A stretch of DNA of 21,514 bases, from contig KB722744.1 in assembly GCA_000349905.1 (NCBI GenBank), positions 670,692 to 692,205 on the forward strand, in the 5' to 3' direction. The notes beneath the pieces were generated by a model. That model saw only the letters and a list, made by a program, of their open reading frames with translations. It searched no databases and was not told the DNA's origin. Below are positions 10,415-19,621 of this stretch, piece after piece. Within the stretch, counting starts at the first letter, position 1. Each line of letters starts with the position of its first letter. The position numbers and the translations under genes are program-made. Origin of the DNA: Volvariella volvacea V23. Taxonomy: Eukaryota > Basidiomycota > Agaricomycetes > Agaricales > Pluteaceae.

Positions 10415-13400
10415 TTAATCATAATCCTCCTCGTCATCGCCCCTTCCACCAGGTCTGAACAACGCAAGCAAATCGTCCATGGTGAGCTGCTGGTTCTTGA
10501 TCTTGTCTCCGCTCAACGCCGCTCGGGCAAGCGCACGCTTCTTCTCTTGAAGCTAATACAAGTTGAGCATCATTACTGCTGGTGGAGACGAGGGGTGCAT
10601 ACCTCCAAGATACGGTCTTCGACCGTCTCGTTAATCTTGAGCTTGAAGATGTTCACGTCCCGCATCTGTCCAAACCTGTGGGCTCGATCGAAGGCTTGGT
10701 CTTCGAGTGCAGGATTCCACCACAAATCAACAAGGATAACGTTGTTGCAAGCGGTAAGATTCAATCCTAGGCAGTTGCGTCAGTCTATAAGGATTATGGC
10801 GGCAAGCTAAGCGATGCTCACCTGTACTACCAGCCTTGAACGAAATCAGTATGACCTTCGTCCGCTCATCGTTCTTGATCTTATCAAGCGAAAATTCACG
10901 TTTATCAGCCTTCATGGATCCGTCATCTGAGCAGCTCAAATATCAGTAATGAGCGGCATAGCATAAAAGACGATAGGACACTTACAACGAACATAGACTA
11001 CCCCCTCTTCCTTCAAAAACGGCTCAATCAAATCCAACATCGTCGTAAACTGCGAAAAAATAATTGTCTTCTCCCCTCCATCAGATCGCTCATTGATATC
11101 CCTCAATATCTTCAATATCATCCTAATCTTCGCTGATGTAGGTCGCTTAACTCTACTCTCCTTAGCTTGTCTAGCCAGCACAACGCAGTCGATACAATGG
11201 TTGTTCCATTCACCGTCAGCTGTGTTCGAAGACGTCAATCTGTTGGTATTGGATGTGAGTGAGTGATATACTGGAGGAAGAGACGGCAGGCTTACTCGAC
11301 CGTACAAACTTGACACTTCCTCGTCACTCCGAGCTGTCCGAAGGCGGCGGCGAGGTCATCAGTATCTGCACCTGGATCATCCTCATCTGCGCCCTTCTTA
11401 GCAGCTCGAGGTTCTACGGCTTCCATATCTGCCTTATAATCGGATGCAACAAGCATAGGGTGATTACATGCTACATTTCTATCGAATTAGTGCCACGCAT
11501 CACCGACGCAACGCGAGCACTTACCTTGCCTCAACCTGAGCAAAAGTAGCAAAACCGACATATAAGCGCTTCCTTTCTTCTCCTGTGCTGTCAGCTTCGC
11601 TAGCACGTCCTCCATCTTCGTTTCAAGCGCATCGTAAAACGCCTTTTCGGAAGCATCAAACGTGCATGGTACGATGTTGAGGTGTCTGCCCGGGAGTTTG
11701 ATTAGAGGTTGTCCGTTGAGGGTTTGATCCTTTTGTCTTCGTAGCATGACTTGCTTTAGGACGACCTAGTGATTGTTATGAGTGGTAAATCATAGCATAG
11801 ATGGAGAGAAATGAAGCTACCTGCAATCGCTTAATGGCCCTCGTGGCACCTTTACCAGACTTGACTGGCTTGGCTATTTGTTCGTTGAACGTGGTCCAAT
11901 CATTCAATGGCTTGATACGCAAGAATTTCAGCAGTGAATAGATCTCAGTAACGTTGTTCTGCCTGTTCGGACATTAGCACTGAAGGAAGGAACAAAATAA
12001 TGACAAGGGACTTGCATGGGGGTACCGGTTAAGCACCATCTGAATTTGCCTTCTAATGCACAACAGGCGATTGCGCCCTTGGTCTTTTCGTTCTTGATAT
12101 TGTGGGCCTCGTCTGCACACCACATCAGACAGACACAACACAACCAAACCAATATCCTACGTACCAAGAACGATTCGCCACCACTTGAGCCCGAATAGTG
12201 CACATTTCTTCTTGGCTGACTTCTTCAAACTGGGCAATGACTCATCGCTATCCTCGTCGTCATCTCTCTGGCTCGATTCCTTCTTCTTTCTTCCCTTCCC
12301 TCCTGAAGGCTTGCCATCTTCAGAAGAGAATACTTCGTACTCGGACTTGACAACGTCGTAGGTTGTGATAACGACATGGTTTTTGGCCAAGACGCTGGAA
12401 TCTTGAATGTGCGCTTGCTTGTTAGAATCCACGGATCACGGCTTTGGCGCTAATACCCACCCGTTGTTCTATTAGTTCCGTGATGGATGAGCGTCTGCAA
12501 GCCCACAGCCATCCTCGCTATTTCTTCTTGCCACTGTTTGACGAGAGCCAAAGGAGCAATTACTCTGTATACCCCATTGAGTTGACGAGCACCTAGTGCA
12601 TCAACGCAAATGCACTCACAATGTGGATGCGCAAAAGCCGTCATGTTTGTCGGCTTTACGTGCGCGGTTTCCTACGATTGTCGTCAATGTCTGGATAGTC
12701 TTTCCCAGCCTGTTGAATGTAGACGTTAGTAACCAGTCTCAACCATACCCTAGTAAATTACACGCACCCCATATCATCAGCTAAAATGCCCCCCATTCTC
12801 TTTTTCGTAATGTCCTCCCTGTTCGACATCCACTTCCGTCCAATAATTTGATGGGGAAGCAGCTTTATCCCATCCCTAAACCCATTGACATACGCGTCTT
12901 CCGGTGTGACTTCAATCTGCGCATCCATTGCTCCGCTCACCAAGTCCCGCAGGGCTTTTTCTGCTTCCGCAGGAGGAAGGGCATCAAAGGGCTCCAACTG
13001 GAGATTCGGCATTACAATTGCTTCTTCCTCATCCGGTTGGTGTCTGGTGTGCTGCAGAGATGACGATGAGCCCGTTTTGGTGAGATCGCGATTGGATGGT
13101 ATATGGATAGGGGTCGGCATTGCAATAGGCTTTGATTGGACTGGGAGCTTCGGTGTTGGGTAGGCAGGAGGATAGGCCCTAGGTTGTTCTGGGGCAGCCT
13201 TAGGAATTCTTTGAAAACTGAGATAATAACCCAATGCGAAAGAGCGCAGTGCTCACTGTGGCTGCGGCATCAAAAGCTGCACAACGGAATCATCGTCGTC
13301 TTCCTCATCGGAAGATATCACCACCCTCGATTTGGCTTTCACTGGAGGCTTCCTAGGCGGTGATAAGGATGCCGTGACTGTGCTACTTGTCGCTGTCGAG

Positions 13401-13559
13401 ACTACGGAAGCCGAATTATCATCTGAGCTGGACGATGATATTGACTGATCACCATCAGCACAAAAACAAAGGACACAGCTTTTCAAGACATACAATAACA
13501 GAAATGGGCGCATTCCGACGCGGACCTCCGAACTCTGGGTAGACTGACGCGTCTTGCAT
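10415..13559 (-). CDS. SNF2-family DNA-dependent ATPase (Rad5/Rad16/Uls1 type)
   Basis: Hand-spliced model of 14 exons: complement(join(10415..10552, 10603..10766, 10822..10926, 10986..11239, 11296..11470, 11525..11765, 11821..11962, 12016..12112, 12165..12413, 12461..12564, 12620..12709, 12768..13208, 13257..13444, 13494..13559)), 2454 nt, about 817 aa. Members translocate on DNA to remodel nucleosomes or displace bound proteins; the Rad5/Uls1 branch works in repair and SUMO-directed turnover. N-terminal 160 residues are Ser/Pro-rich with an acidic patch (SSDEEDDDD). Motifs in order: [16 protein letters not shown] (about 229-236), [20 protein letters not shown], a Lys/Asp-rich insert, DEAH (380-383), LTGTPMQNN, LRRQKDQ, RQACNHP, a four-Cys finger (C592, C595, C613, C616), [20 protein letters not shown], and [19 protein letters not shown]. 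The tail is acidic. The WWNP form and a finger between the two ATPase lobes place it in the Rad5/16-like group. The acceptor of intron 2 could be 9 nt earlier (exon start 13217). One intron is probably GC-AG. Confidence 0.9.
11963..12015 (-). other. Probable GC-AG intron in SNF2 gene
   Basis: The junction falls inside the invariant helicase motif TGTPMQNN, so the protein constrains it. On the minus strand, donor AT|GCAAGT with acceptor AACAG| gives exactly TPMQNN, and a branch-like GCTAATG sits about 11 nt before the acceptor. A GT-AG alternative (donor GTCCCT, acceptor GGCAG, ends shifted 4 nt) encodes the same protein but has a poor donor. Confidence 0.55.
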
Positions 13560-13771
13560 GAGGCGCTGGCGACTGTGCCACTAGATTATAACGCGATCGA
13601 GCAAAAAACGAGCAAAAAGCGCGTACACATGTTCCATGGGCATTTTCGAGTGATTCCTACTGGCTACAGCTGTATACGTAGCCCAGGAAGAGAGGTGGAG
13701 ATGGGTTTGTGAAAGCAACTTTCGCGTCGCGTCAAGGATATGTCTGCGGCTGCACGTGACCAAGCCGCTAA

Positions 13772-14427
13772 TTAGACGCGTGCATCGCGCAGGTCGTACT
13801 CAACCTTCCAACAAGGTTCCAAAAACAAAGGTGCTATCAATTCTGCAAAGACGCAAAGGCATAAAAATCCTCTATATCGTCCCAATTTGTCCCATCTACG
13901 ATCATATTTCTTACCCAGTCCAGCCCTCCACCGAGCTCGCTCCACGTTCTGCTCTTCGAACACATTGGGTAAGGGCTCCCCCCCGGATCCTATCTTCTCA
14001 TCCCGCAAGATTCAATGGCCTTTTTGAACACAAATAACTGTTTGCAAGCTCAAACTCTCGGCTTGTCCTGCCGTCCTCCGGGGAAGCTTCGCATCAATGG
14101 CCAAGCTGAACACAACAGTACATGTGTTAGAAAAGGCAAACCCGTTATTTGAGTGGTAGCCCCGTCATCCAACCAGATATAATGAAGAGTCAATCTCTTC
14201 AGATTTGTGCAAGAGCGCTAGCATACCTGCGCGCATACATAAATCCGTCTTCGCCCAGTTATGCAGGAGGGAGTTCTCACCAGATGCGGCTAGACTCCTC
14301 GAGCAGATGGCAACCTTCCCAAACATGTCAGATTTGTTGTATTCTCTCATGTTCTCCGCGATACGTTGAGCAGAAATCGTTATCGACGCAATGTGACGGA
14401 TGGGGAACCGTACAGCATTAATAACAT
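13772..14427 (-). CDS. Probable gene of unknown function, 3' exons only
   Basis: I do not recognise this protein. Four exons can be chained in phase on the minus strand: 14227..14427, 14056..14105, 13915..13996 and 13772..13842, ending in TAA, about 134 residues. Support: an intron at 14106-14226 with donor GTATGC, a CTAAC branch-like site and acceptor TTCAG; an intron at 13843-13914 with GTAAGA and TTTGCAG; and a pyrimidine-rich acceptor before 14427. Readable stretches include ISAQRIAENMREYNKSDMFG and NVFEEQNVERARWRAGLELI, whose charge patterning looks protein-like. The 14056/13996 junction (donor GTTTGA) is the weakest. An alternative end uses a 54-nt intron and stops near 14168. Upstream exons toward 15040 could not be fixed. 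It would diverge from the SDR gene at 15193. It may be a relic. Confidence 0.3.
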
Positions 14428-14885
14428 CTGCTAGTCACTGTAGATCGGAAGAGAAGATGGATAAACTGGGGTCCTGTATGAGTCTTTTATTGATCCAATC
14501 CAGGGAACGAATAACGATATCATGGCTGGCAAGATAGAGATGGAGGTTGTGAGCGTTTCAAAACCGTGTTGCAGCCAGTGTGTAGGAAGCGTCAGAGCTG
14601 CAAAGACCTTAAGAATCGTCTGAGAAACACTAGTAAGTACGTCGTGAGTGTATGGGCATCCATATCGCGGTTGCCTACATCATGTATCGGTCAACTTATG
14701 TACAATTCTCCGCTTCATGGAGGCTAAGTTTGACGTACATCAAAAGCTAATCCATCGTTTAGGTGTACCAATCCCAGGGATCTGAGGCTATATACATCAC
14801 CCGAACCATACGGGAATTGAGCAGACTCTGTGTGCAATTGACACCGAAAAATAGGAGCAAATTCATGGCTGGCAATTCCTTTCCC

Positions 14886-14904
14886 GCCGAAGTGCCACTT
14901 CGGC
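14886..14904. promoter_or_regulatory. Perfect inverted repeat, CCG-N11-CGG
   Basis: GCCGAAGTG and CACTTCGGC are perfect 9-bp arms around one base. The repeat contains CCG and CGG spaced by 11 bases, an everted triplet arrangement of the general kind bound by dimeric fungal Zn2Cys6 regulators. It lies about 290 bp upstream of the SDR start. The symmetry is observed; binding is inferred. Confidence 0.4.
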
Positions 14905-15115
14905 ACATCCTCAGCCAATCCCCACAAGGCCAACCGGCTTGAGTGCTTCCATGCTTCCATGTGACAACAAAGTACTGTGGTGACCCACAAGGGACCGAGC
15001 AAAGCAGTCGCCTCCGAGGCCAAGTCCGAGGTCGAGTCATGTTCAGATTCTGGTCTGGTATTGTCGGTATTGCAGAAACGATGAGGCCTCTCTTATGGAT
15101 TCAACTCGGAAGGAG

Positions 15116-15122
15116 TATAAAA
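15116..15122 (+). promoter_or_regulatory. TATA box of first SDR gene
   Basis: TATAAAA starts 77 bp before the ATG, leaving room for a short leader. The second SDR copy has the same heptamer 67 bp before its ATG, which supports function. Confidence 0.65.
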
Positions 15123-15192
15123 CCCTAGGTTTTCGGCTCGATGTGATAGGCATCGCCTTCATATTCTCGCATCTCATTGACTTGTGTACGAA

Positions 15193-16385
15193 ATGTCTTC
15201 AACCTCACAACCGCTCATCTGGCTCATTACTGGCACATCGTAGGTAGATTTTGAGCCCAATAATAATCTATACTCAATGCAATCAATGTTTTTGCAGGAC
15301 TGGTATCGGAAAAGCATTAGCCCTTGTTGCTCTAAAACGTGGGGACAAAGTCATCGCTACCGGGCGTGCTCGTTCATTCCACCAACTCGATGCATTGAAG
15401 GCCCAAGGCGCAGATATCTTGGAGCTGGATGTCACTTCACCCTTGGAGACCCTACACGAAATAGCAAAGAAGGCAGTAGCGATCCACGGTCGAGTGGATG
15501 TACTTGTCAACAACGCCGGTGAGTGCCCACTTGTAACGCTATTCATGATTTTGTATGCTGAATCACCGTTCATCTTCCCAGGTTATGTCCTATTTGGTGC
15601 GATAGAGGAGAACACGTAAGTGTCACCAGCGCTTCACGGGAAAGGAAGGGCTAACCATTATTACTCAACCAGGCCTGAGGAGACTTTAGACCAGTTTAAT
15701 ACCAATTTCTTTGGCGCATTGAATGTTACCCGAGCATTTCTACCTTATATGCGCGAACGGCGCACAGGAACAATAATCTTCTCTGGGTCCATGGCAGGCT
15801 GGTTGTAAGTCCCGTGTTCTAGATATTCCCCTTGCTCATTCATTTCTGACAACCAACTATTTTGCCCTCATGGTCAGGTCTTGCCCATTCAGTGCTCTTT
15901 ACGCGGCTTCAAAGTTTGCGCTTCGAGGAGTCAACCAGTCGCTACACGACGAAATTTCACCCTTCGGCTTGCGGAGCGTTTGCGTAGATTTTGGCTTCTT
16001 CCGCACGCCTTTCCTCACCCCTGGTCATCGCACGCCATTGACACCGCGCATCGACGCTTATCGTCCAATGATCGAGGAAAAGGAGGCAGGAGTTGAAGGT
16101 GTGCATCCCTATATTTTAACTTCACGGCTGCTCTGTTAATCACACCACTGATTATTTTTGACAGGCGAAAATGGAAACCAGCTCGGAGATCCAGAGAAGG
16201 GTGCTCACATTATCGTGGATCTTGTACACGGTACAGGTGTAGCAGAGGGAAAGGAATGGCCTGTCTCCCTAGCGTTGGGATCTGATTCATACGCAGCCAG
16301 GAAGGAAGAGTCAGAGAAGGTGCTGAAGGGGGATGAAATATGGAAGGACGTATCGTTCATCACCGATCGTCCCAAGGGCTCCTGA
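15193..16385 (+). CDS. Short-chain dehydrogenase/reductase, copy 1
   Basis: Model join(15193..15239, 15298..15518, 15582..15615, 15673..15804, 15878..16098, 16165..16385), 876 nt, 291 aa, all junctions GT-AG and in phase. Classical SDR: a Rossmann enzyme that oxidises or reduces an alcohol/carbonyl group with NAD(P)(H); the substrate cannot be told from sequence. Visible: TGTSTGIG cofactor loop (residues 13-20), an ATGRAR stretch after beta-2, whose Arg residues suggest NADP(H), NNAG, catalytic Ser in FSGSMAGW, and YAASK with the Ser-x12-Tyr-x3-Lys spacing intact. No signal peptide or membrane segment, so it is probably cytosolic. The start is the first ATG after the TATA box and places the first beta strand (LIWLITG) correctly. 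A tandem paralog follows 1.1 kb downstream. The protein resembles the SDRs often annotated as oxidoreductases near fungal secondary-metabolism genes, but no such cluster is visible here. Confidence 0.92.
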
Positions 16386-17115
16386 ATTTAGCTTTGTGTG
16401 TAAAGCGGTCATGGCGTACCAATTGTAGCTTAGTCTAGAAGTCGGATAAAAGTGTACGAATATATGGGATGCAGCATCTACCAGCTTGTATGATATTTTC
16501 GGTTCCTTTCGGTATGATAAAGGGGCAGTCAAGAGTTAGTTATGATTAATCGAGTCTCACCCCCAGACCGTAGATAAGGTCAGAACCTTGTACAAACCAT
16601 GCTGCTTAATACAAATTGTTCGTTATTAGTCCCTGCTCTCGACTACAGCGTAAACATCAAACCCGCACAAATAAAGTTCAGAGTTATTTTACCTGGGTTT
16701 CCCTAAATTTTTCGCTTCTTCTACTTTGCTACGCTTGTGATGAAGTGTTGGATGCAAACAAATGGGATGCAGGCTGCAGCTGGGGAATGAAAACCCTTGT
16801 CGCTGAGCATCACACGGAATTCAAATAAAATAATATTTGCATGCCTGTAATTACGTGTGTTCTCGAGATCTCCCAGCTTTCGAGCAGCAGAAGGGTCATG
16901 GTCATCGCGCCCGTTGGCCTCGAGTCTACTGGATGGTGTTATTATGCCTCTTGGTCTGTGTCTGCTCTCCTGGAGAATCGATTTCAAAATGATCAAGATT
17001 CGATACACGGACATACCAATTTCCTTCTTTCTGCGAAAAAGAAGCAGGGCGGCAACTTCAAGGAGTAGGGTAAAATGGTGTACTATTTCCCTGAACTTTT
17101 AAGTAGGGTTTTTAG

Positions 17116-17140
17116 CAAGATGCTGCCTTCGGCAATCTTG
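17116..17140. promoter_or_regulatory. Inverted repeat upstream of second SDR gene
   Basis: Arms CAAGAT/ATCTTG and TGCC/GGCA form a nested 10-bp inverted repeat with a 2-base bulge and a TTC loop. It sits about 330 bp before the ATG. It shares the CTTCGGCA core with the 14886 repeat upstream of copy 1, at a comparable distance, so it may be a diverged copy of the same site. Confidence 0.35.
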
Positions 17141-17403
17141 AGGTACCTTAGGGGTTGAGAAACAGGGGTAAATACTAGACGTACTGTAATTCCTCAACGC
17201 GGTTTGTCTGTTTTCGTCGTCTTGATCTGAATCAACACTAGTGAAGCGTTGACCCACATGAAACCGAAGCCGTGGGGTATATCACTATCACCTCCGCAAT
17301 GGAGTCATCTCCGAGTCCTCGCGTTGTCAGCATCCGAACAATTATGGCAACCATACCCAGCTCACTGCGAAGGATGACGAACCCTCATGTCCCTCTGAAC
17401 GAT

Positions 17404-17410
17404 TATAAAA
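17404..17410 (+). promoter_or_regulatory. TATA box of second SDR gene
   Basis: TATAAAA lies 67 bp upstream of the ATG, matching the arrangement of the first copy. The promoter therefore looks intact even though the first intron's 3' splice site is altered. Confidence 0.65.
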
Positions 17411-17470
17411 GCTCAGACCTTTGAATCGAAGACAACGAACACTGTTCTATCCTCTTCCTCTAGCTCACGA

Positions 17471-18646
17471 ATGTCTTCAGCTTCGAAACAACTTGTTTGG
17501 GTTATCACCGGCACATCGTACGTTGATATCGGCAACATGAACTTGTAGAAACGTTCTAATTGGATGTCTATGTCCGGACTGGCCTAGGAAGGGAGTTAAC
17601 CCTTGCTGCATTAAAACGCGGCGATAAGGTCATCGCTACCGGCCGCGCTCGTTCGCTCGATAGGCTCGATGAATTGAAGGCTCAAGGCGCCGATGTCTTG
17701 GAGTTGGACGTCACTTCGCCATTGGAAACACTTCAAGAAACGGCGAAGAAGGCGGTTGCGATACACGGACGTGTAGATGTGGTTGTCAACAATGCTGGTA
17801 TGTGGCTTCCGTGCGTCCCTGTCTTTTTCTGATTTGCCTTTACTAGGTTATATCCTAGTCGGTGCGATTGAGGAGAATACGTTAGTGCTATTTATGTCAT
17901 ACAGGAAAGGGGGTGCTGAATCGTGTCCGTTCTATCTAGGCCTGAAGAGACTCTCGACCAATTTAGCACCAATGTCTTCGGTGCCCTCAATGTTACTCGA
18001 GCCTTTTTACCCTACATGCGTGAGCAACGATCGGGAACAGTGGTCTTCTTCGGATCGCTAGGAGGTTGGAGGTAAACTTCATGCTACAGATTGTCCATTC
18101 CTCGTAAGCTAATCATAATGCCCTCACAATCAGATCTGCACCAAACGCTGGTCTATATTCGACTTCGAAATTCGCCATTCGGGGTATCAACCAGACACTA
18201 CACGACGAAATCTCACCGCTCGGTCTTCGAAGTCTCTGCGTAGACTTTGGCTACTTCCGCACAGCTTTCCTTACCCCTGGCCACCGCGCACCACGGAAAC
18301 CGCGCATCGAAGATTATCGTTCAATGACAGAGGAAAGGGATGCAGCACTAGAAGGTGTGTACGACTTCATCTTTGTACTGCTTAAGCCCAGCATCACCCT
18401 AACCACTGCCCATTTTGCTTCACAGCATATAATGGGAACCAGCCTGGAGACCCAGAGAAGGGGGTAGAGGCCATCCTTGATCTCGTCCACGGAACGGGAT
18501 TAGCGGCTGGAAGGGAATGGCCTGTCTCGATTGCTTTGGGGACTGATTCATACGGTGTCGTGAAGACCGAGTCGGAGAAGGTTTTAAAGAGGATTGAGGC
18601 TTGGAAGGATGTATCGTTCAGTACAGACTTTCCCAAGGGCTCATGA
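17471..18646 (+). CDS. Short-chain dehydrogenase/reductase, copy 2 (splice-site defect)
   Basis: Paralog of the upstream SDR: ancestral model join(17471..17517, 17577..17797, 17847..17880, 17940..18071, 18134..18354, 18426..18646), the same exon lengths as copy 1 (47, 221, 34, 132, 221, 221) and 291 aa. NNAG, the catalytic Ser in FGSLGGW and YSTSK are intact, and no frameshift or stop interrupts the exons. In exon 2, by hand count, about 60 of 73 residues match copy 1. The defect is at the end of intron 1: where copy 1 has AG before GACTGG, this copy has CG (17575-17576), and an in-frame TAA in the intron prevents read-through. The next usable AG (17590-17591) keeps frame but deletes five residues, TGLGR, of the glycine-rich cofactor loop. 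The gene is either recently disabled, makes an altered protein, uses a non-canonical acceptor, or carries an assembly error. Confidence 0.8.
17575..17576 (+). other. Mutated 3' splice site, AG replaced by CG
   Basis: The intron end aligns with TTTTTGCAG|GACTGG of copy 1 but reads ATGTCCG|GACTGG here. No AG lies between the in-frame TAA of the intron and the exon edge. The cryptic AG at 17590-17591 is exactly 15 nt downstream, in the same phase. Confidence 0.8.
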
Positions 18647-19621
18647 ACTCGGTTCTTGCTTTTAAGGGACTCGCAAGAGTTACCAGTGGAAGCCCGTCCA
18701 TACGTTCTATCTGCACTCTTTGTAACGTCGTTAGACTTGTGGGTATGTGACTCCACTTTTTGATTTTGACGGCTCTGAATTGGACAATGAGCGCGCGCAA
18801 GTAATTCAATATGGTTATTCCTTCCACCCCAATCTACGTTATAGTTGCACGAGCATATATAATACAGGATGATTAAGGAGGTTCAAAGTTCGCAGGTCGC
18901 AGACGCTCGGGACCATCTGGTCACTGTGGCTGGTTGATTTGCAGCCACGTATGCCACAAGCGTTGCCACATACCGAATCCTGCAAGAATTATGGACTGCC
19001 GTCCTATTGTAATCATTATTATTTTTGTAAAATGGCAATACATGAAGTCGAAGTAGTTTGTATGTATGCCTTGGAAGGACCAGTGCCTCAATGAAAGTAA
19101 GGAGACAACCATATGCATGTATTCGAGACGGTCATCCGCACATTTTTACTATTATTAGTATTTTTTTATTCGTGTCTGCCACACACTACATACCAGCCAC
19201 ATTGATAGTTTACATTGTATTCGACGGATGAACAATATATCGTCGTTCCCGTCTTTATTCCTCTGCCCATTTTCTTCACATCGTTGCCACCTTAGAGCTT
19301 GCTGAGTGTAAAGCTCTGCTGAGTGTAAGGAGGGCTTGTGACATGCGTGACGTCACCCTGCCATTCCAATCCGCTGCGACCTGCAAAATTTGAGCCTCCT
19401 ATTCAAGCCCCGAGCTAGATATCAACAGCACGAAACATGGAAGAAGTGGCACGTACAGCAGGGATTGTCTATAGGGCGATGCAATGGAACAGTCACGGGA
19501 TCTACAGCACGCTTGAACCTCACAATTCAACCTTGGACTCGACCTTGGCCTATGTGCCCCCGTGTTAGAGGTTCTGTCGTTGTGGATGGACGTCGACCAC
19601 TGGCGTGCTAATTCCTTGCCA
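18647..19621. other. Intergenic between SDR copy 2 and second NACHT gene
   Basis: Nearly 1 kb with no supported gene. It includes the SDR 3' flank and the presumed promoter of the NACHT gene. Short frames at 18921-19118 and 19390-19611 show no family motif. An AT-rich run near 19140-19170 is the only compositional feature noticed. Confidence 0.55.

Larger units (their letters stand above)
14428..15192. other. Unresolved region upstream of the first SDR gene
   Basis: Probably contains the 5' part of the unknown minus-strand gene and the promoter of the SDR gene. Minus-strand open stretches exist (14724-15040), but no start or splice chain could be justified. Regulatory structure is listed separately: a perfect inverted repeat at 14886-14904 and a TATA box at 15116. 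Confidence 0.4.
16386..17470. other. Intergenic spacer between SDR paralogs
   Basis: About 1.1 kb without a convincing gene; the short frames (for example 16616-16828 and 16841-17102) lack family motifs. It holds the 3' flank of copy 1 and the promoter of copy 2, including a stem-loop at 17116-17140 and a TATA box at 17404. I see no transposon ends. Confidence 0.6.

Noticed and set aside
10196..10810. 204-aa plus-strand frame overlapping the SNF2 3' end
   Set aside because: Antisense shadow of SNF2 exons 13-14; no motif of its own.
13940..13970. TTCGAA near a possible tRNA B-box
   Set aside because: No matching acceptor, D or anticodon stems could be folded around it.
15298..16385. Three exons of 221 nt in each SDR gene as an internal repeat
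   Set aside because: The three exons encode unrelated parts of the fold; the equal length is coincidence, conserved only because the genes are duplicates.
19390..19611. 73-aa plus-strand frame before the second NACHT gene
   Set aside because: No similarity to the NACHT leader and no splice chain to it that I could support.
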